Below, piece by piece: positions 60,203 to 64,000 of a stretch of DNA of 64,000 nt. The stretch is from Ottelia alismoides (taxonomy: Eukaryota; Streptophyta; Magnoliopsida; Alismatales; Hydrocharitaceae). Position 1 is the first letter of the stretch. Each line of letters opens with the position of its first letter. The position numbers and the translations under genes are program-made. Below the pieces are notes generated by a model that did no database searches, was not told where the DNA came from, and saw nothing but the letters and a program-made list of their open reading frames with translations. Location of the stretch: NCBI GenBank assembly GCA_037367405.1, contig JAZKJV010000094.1, positions 62,001 through 126,000 of the forward strand, in the 5' to 3' direction.

Positions 60203-61454
60203 CCTCTTTCGTCTGATTCGCTCGACAAACCTAATCGATGTTTGACCTCCTCCAGCCACAACTGTCTCTCGCTTTTTTGGGCGGAAATGTCGGAGCAGAA
60301 TGAGAGCTCCCTTTACGGAAGTAATTTATTACTTTCCATGTTTTTATTATAATAATAATCAGCCGTCGATACATTATCTTAATTAGCTAATCAATGCTTT
60401 CCATTTTAAGATGGATTTGAATTTTATATATGTAAAGTCGGAACATGTAATAGGAATTGTAATTTACAATGCAAGAAATTTTTGTAATTATCTATAAGAT
60501 ATTTCAAAACATCTTCACATATTCGTAAAATTCGAACGACATTTATTAAAAAATAATGAGAATTTAATAATTAATAAGAAATTAAATTCAAAATTTTATA
60601 TTTTTATTATTAATTTGAAAAAGCATAGCATACTTTGTTGAGGCCATCATCTTTTAAATAAATACGATTAAATTTTAAATTTAAGTAGTATATGTTATTT
60701 CATTTCATATCATAGTTTTTGTATTATTATACGTAACAATTTCAAATTATTGTCACTTTTTTTAAATTATCAACTAACTTTTTCATATTCTGTTAATAAA
60801 TTTTACCATCTAAAACATATTTTCATTGTTCAAAAAAGCAAATTGGTCGTATTAAAATATCGTTTTCATAAGGATTGGAACTTTTATTTAACTAATCCTC
60901 ATGTTTGCTTTTAAAACCAACAAAATATGCTCAACTTTTTTTATTAGTAGCTTCATTTCAAAAAAGTATCGTAAAATATCAATTTGTTAAAGTGTTATTC
61001 AAATAACAATCTCTAAAATATATATTTTTTAATTTTGTTGACAATCAATATATAAATTAGAGCTTCTTGCGTCTATTTTTAATAAATTAATTTTCCCAAT
61101 TTTGTAGATCCGCCCTTTTCCCTCACTGCCGCCTTTTTAAAAAACAAAATGTTAACAAAATTTTGTAATTATAATGGTTTTATTTCAAAAAAAGCTCATA
61201 CAATAGCAACTTGTTAAAGTACTATTCAATAAACTACATCAAAAAAGTAATATTTTTTGAACTATTTTGAAAGTGGCTATATACATTAGCAGTCCTGGCG
61301 TCTATTATTAAGAAAGAAGTTTTGCCTAATTTGTACTTCCGGCTTTTTCTCTACTGTCCCATTAAAATCGCACGTTTGTTTTCTCTATATATAGAAATGT
61401 TATTTCGTCAAAACCATTTCATATAACGATAGTGGTATTGATCCGGACCTTCCG
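60203..61454. other. Noncoding right portion of the MULE
   Basis: AT-rich sequence between the ULP-like start codon and the right TIR. It should contain that gene's promoter. I see no reading frame or structured RNA in it. Confidence 0.5.
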
Positions 61455-61542
61455 ATCTTAATCCAACCGTAGTTATTGATGGCTCTCTATAATCACTATG
61501 AGACCCCACCTCATTTGAAAGGGTCCCTATATATATATATAG

Positions 61543-61921
61543 GGGCTGGGGAGGCTGCACCTGGGGGTGTAGCTAACTAGCTACACCCGTCCCTTTTTCA
61601 TTGGTTTTTTACGTTTTTGAAATTAAACCTAGGGGAATTTAAATCACCATATATCACCATGATATTATACCAATTTCAACTAAATTCGACATTTCTATCA
61701 TCTCCATCAAGGCTATGACATTTTAACGGTTTCAGAATCATTGAAATTGACCATATCTAGATAGGCATGCTAGGAGTGTTTGTTTTGCATGAAATTTGAA
61801 ACACATATTCTTGTCAATAAACTAAGTAAATCTCCATAATTTTTTTTCAAAAAAAACCAATAAGAAAAATGGCCGGGTGTATACCTAGTTAGATGCACCC
61901 GCCGGTGCATACTCCCTTTTC

Positions 61922-61923
<2 letters not shown>
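61543..61923. mobile_element. Palindromic MITE, type A
   Basis: GGGGCTGGGGAGGCTGCACC...GTGTAGCTAACTAGC is mirrored by the right end GATGCACCCGCC...GTGCATACTCCCTTTTCCC. The core includes TTTTAACGGTTTCAGAATC. It shares a (TA)n array with the next copy. Confidence 0.75.

Positions 61924-61978
<55 letters not shown>
61924..61978. repeat. (TA)n microsatellite
   Basis: About 27 TA units separate two type A MITEs. Confidence 0.95.
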
Positions 61979-61981
<3 letters not shown>

Positions 61982-62933
61982 GTTGGGGAAGCTGCACCGG
62001 CGGGTGTAGCTAACTAGCTGCACCGGGCCGTTTTTTTCATTGGTTTTTTTGTTTTTTTGAAATGAAACCTAGGAGGATTTAAATCACCATATATCACCAT
62101 GATATCATACCAATTTCAACTAAATTTGACATTTCTATCATCTCCATCAAGGCTATGACATTTTAACGGTTTCGGAATTATTGAAATTAACCATATCTAG
62201 ATGGGCATGCTAGGAGTGTTTGTTTTGCTTGAAATTTGAAACACATATTCTTGTCAATAAACTAAGTAAATCTCCATAAGTTTTTTTTCAAAAAAATAAA
62301 AAATCAATAAGAAAAATGGTCAGGTGTAGCTACTGGTCTGTGAAGATGCGTTATTAGGTGCTCCATTTTCCCATTGAGACCGAACCTAAACCTGTGCTCG
62401 AGAGATAGCTGCCCATACACTAATAAGGGGTGTATGGATTCTCGAGAAGAGAGGAGCCGCGGTGGTCCCCTCCGGAGCGCCCGGGTCCCACGAGTTAATA
62501 GAAAATTGGATCCACATTGGATCTCACCTTTATCACCCCATCTATCCTCCTGAGGAGAAGTTTGGTTTCAAACTCCGATTCGAACATGAGGAGTACGCCT
62601 TGCTAATGTGCCTTGGATGATCCACATCTCCAATCATTCTTGTTCCCATTTTTGTTTGTTCTCTTTCTTTCATCAAATACTATTTACTATAGAATGTGAC
62701 TTTTCTCTCATTTTGAGTTCTAGAAGTGCTTTATCCGTGGATCAACGACAGTTGTGTAAACAGAGTGATCAGGGAGCGGGCGGATTCATGGGACCGGGCT
62801 CGCATTGTTAGAAGGCGATCGCGAGGGCGCGTCCTTCCCCGTCGCGTCTCATCTTTCCCGCTCCGCTGATCGCGGACCTATGATTCTCCAGGGATGATCT
62901 AGCTGCATCCGCCGGTGCATACTCCCTTTTCCC
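61979..62933. mobile_element. Type A MITE interrupted by about 565 bp of unrelated sequence
   Basis: The left 355 bp (61979-62333) follow the 61543-61923 copy closely up to CAGGTGTAGCTAC. The family right end (CTAGCTGCATCCGCCGGTGC...CCCTTTTCCC) appears only at 62899-62933. The intervening 62334-62898 is not MITE sequence. Confidence 0.7.
62334..62898. other. GC-richer insert within a type A MITE
   Basis: About 565 bp of clearly higher GC content, for example GAGGAGCCGCGGTGGTCCCC and GGAGCGCCCGGGTCCCACG. There is no inverted repeat at its ends and no ORF with a known domain. It could be a captured host fragment or the remains of another insertion. Confidence 0.5.
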
Positions 62934-62938
62934 ATACA

Positions 62939-62941
62939 TAC

Positions 62942-62994
<53 letters not shown>

Positions 62995-62996
62995 GA
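62939..62996. repeat. (TA)n(GA)n compound microsatellite
   Basis: TA/CA units are followed by about 17 GA units with one GC interruption. It lies between a type A and a type C MITE. Confidence 0.9.
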
Positions 62997-63376
62997 ATGG
63001 GGAGCTTGCACCAAGGTGCATGTAACTTTACATGCCCGACGCTTATATCTTCCACATTTTTTAACTTTTTTGAAAAATACCACAATGTATATTCATCCAT
63101 ATATCCCTCCAATATGTCATTCGAATTTCGTCAGAAACAGAGACTCCTATGACCTCCATCCAGAACAGGTCGATTACAGCAATTCTAAGACCGTTAAAAT
63201 TACCTGTTCTAGATGGAGGTCATAGGAGTCTCTGTTTCTGACGAAATTCGAGTAACATATTGGAGGGATATATGGATGAATATACATGGTGGTATTTTTC
63301 AAAAAAGTAAAAAATATGGAAGATATAAGCACCGGTGCATGTAAAGTTACATGCACCTTGGTGCAAGCTCCCCATC

Positions 63377-63378
<2 letters not shown>
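62997..63378. mobile_element. Palindromic MITE, type C
   Basis: GGGGAGCTTGCACCAAGGTG and CATGTAACTTTACATG on the left mirror CATGTAAAGTTACATGCACC and TTGGTGCAAGCTCCCC on the right. The core arms are nearly perfect (CAGAAACAGAGACTCCTATG facing CATAGGAGTCTCTGTTTCTG). This is the best-preserved hairpin of the family here. Confidence 0.85.

Positions 63379-63410
<32 letters not shown>
63379..63410. repeat. (TA)n microsatellite
   Basis: About 15 TA units lie between the type C and type B MITEs. Confidence 0.95.
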
Positions 63411-63415
<5 letters not shown>

Positions 63416-63799
63416 AAATGGGGCTGCCCCCTGGGAGTAGCCAACTTGGCTACTCCTATCCCTATTTTTCCCTGATTTTTTTATTTCTTAGGAAATAAAA
63501 ATTTGTATATTCATCACTATATCCCTCTAACATTCTATTAAAATTTCGTCAGAAACAGATACTCCTAGGCCCTCCATCCAGACGTCATTTTTTTAACGAT
63601 CAGGGGATTTTTTAAATCAACCATGTTTGGATGGAGGCCGTAGGAGTCTCTGTTTCTGATGAAATTTTAATAGAATGTTAGAGGGATATAATGATAAATT
63701 TATAAATTTTTATTTTCCAAAAAAATAAAATAAATGAGGGAAAATAGGGGTGGGAGTAGCCAAGTTGGCTACTCCCACGGGGCATCCCCATTTAACCCA
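63411..63799. mobile_element. Palindromic MITE, type B
   Basis: GGGTAAAATGGGGCTGCCCC, GGGAGTAGCCAACTTGGC on the left mirror GTAGCCAAGTTGGCTACTCC and GGGGCATCCCCATTTAACCC on the right. The core is as in the 46406-46790 copy. Confidence 0.8.
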
Positions 63800-63833
63800 T
63801 ATATATATATATTTATTTATATATATATATATG

Positions 63834-64000
63834 AGAAAAAGGAGCTTACCTCGGCGGGTGCATGTAACTCCCTACACCCGGCCTAATTTTTCATTATTTT
63901 TTGATTTTTTTTGAAATGAAACCTTGGGAGATTTAGATCATCATGTTGTCATTCCAAATTCAACTTAATTTGAGACTTCTATCATCTCCATCAAGACTAC
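63834..64000. mobile_element. MITE running off the window end
   Basis: It follows a (TA)n stretch (63800-63832). GAGAAAAAGGAGCTTACCTC...GGTGCATGTAACTCCCTACACCC begins it, followed by GAAATGAAACCTTGGGAGAT and TCTATCATCTCCATCAAGAC. The left hairpin looks like type C while the core follows type A. It is truncated at position 64000. Confidence 0.55.

Larger units (their letters stand above)
51386..61528. mobile_element. Autonomous-type MULE carrying a Ulp1-like gene (Kaonashi-like)
   Basis: The terminal inverted repeats run over about 70 bp. The left is TTCAAATGAGACGGGGTCTC...GAGCC at 51386-51455. The right, read inward, is TTCAAATGAGGTGGGGTCTC...GAGCC at 61528-61455. Both ends sit in TA repeats, so the 9-bp duplication expected of MULEs cannot be delimited. 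Inside are a MURA/FAR1-type transposase on the plus strand and a Ulp1-like protease gene on the minus strand, convergent with about 1.1 kb between their stop codons. The rest (51456-51719, 55064-56143 and 60203-61454) is AT-rich and noncoding. MULEs carrying ULP-like genes have been described in rice, Arabidopsis and melon (Kaonashi/CUMULE). Confidence 0.85.

Noticed and set aside
61770..61997. ORFs rich in Tyr-Ile (also near 48699 and 63220)
   Set aside because: They are translations of (TA)n arrays and MITE ends.

Overview
This window is nuclear DNA from a flowering plant. The evidence is a 24-exon gene with GT-AG introns, plant-type Ty3/gypsy and Copia retroelement sequence, a Mutator-like (MULE) transposon, many MITEs, and a plastid-like fragment. 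The GC-rich first exon of the host gene, grading into AT-rich later exons, and the density of nested LTR elements suggest a monocot. No species can be named from sequence alone.

Positions 1-26.6 kb are nested LTR retrotransposons. A structurally complete element (8607-24324, read on the minus strand) has two LTRs of about 3.66 kb, a TTGGG target duplication, a tRNA-Asp-type primer binding site and a polypurine tract. It has no reverse transcriptase or integrase, so it looks non-autonomous. Its 5' internal part is rearranged into a 1.74-kb direct duplication plus a 383-bp inverted copy of the LTR edge, PBS and leader. It sits inside an older LTR (6551-8606 continuing at 24330-26237). That LTR in turn lies in the remains of a third element (3402-6550), and another LTR block (1-3401) enters from the left edge.

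Positions 27.0-42.1 kb hold the one host gene recognised: a full-size PDR-type ABCG transporter on the minus strand. Twenty-four exons join in frame to 1438 residues with both nucleotide-binding domains intact. Intron 19 (28687-35976, 7.3 kb) has collected a reverse-transcriptase-family relic lacking its RT core, a decayed Copia gag, and a plastid-like fragment. Two exon 3' ends (exons 5 and 18) have short repeats in the adjoining introns. The promoter carries a TATA box, GA repeats and a small foldback element.

Positions 42.8-51.4 kb and 61.5-64.0 kb are a field of palindromic MITEs. Many are bounded by (TA)n arrays. Most share one palindromic core with different terminal hairpins. Foldback elements and a MULE-like element with a GC-rich interior lie among them.

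Positions 51.4-61.5 kb are a 10.1-kb MULE with about 70-bp terminal inverted repeats. On the plus strand is an apparently intact five-exon FAR1/MURA-type transposase (803 residues, DDE residues present). On the minus strand, convergent with it, is a multi-exon Ulp1-like (C48) cysteine protease gene that keeps its catalytic motifs but has an in-frame stop. This architecture matches the ULP-carrying MULEs known as Kaonashi. The rest of the window is AT-rich sequence with no gene I can support.
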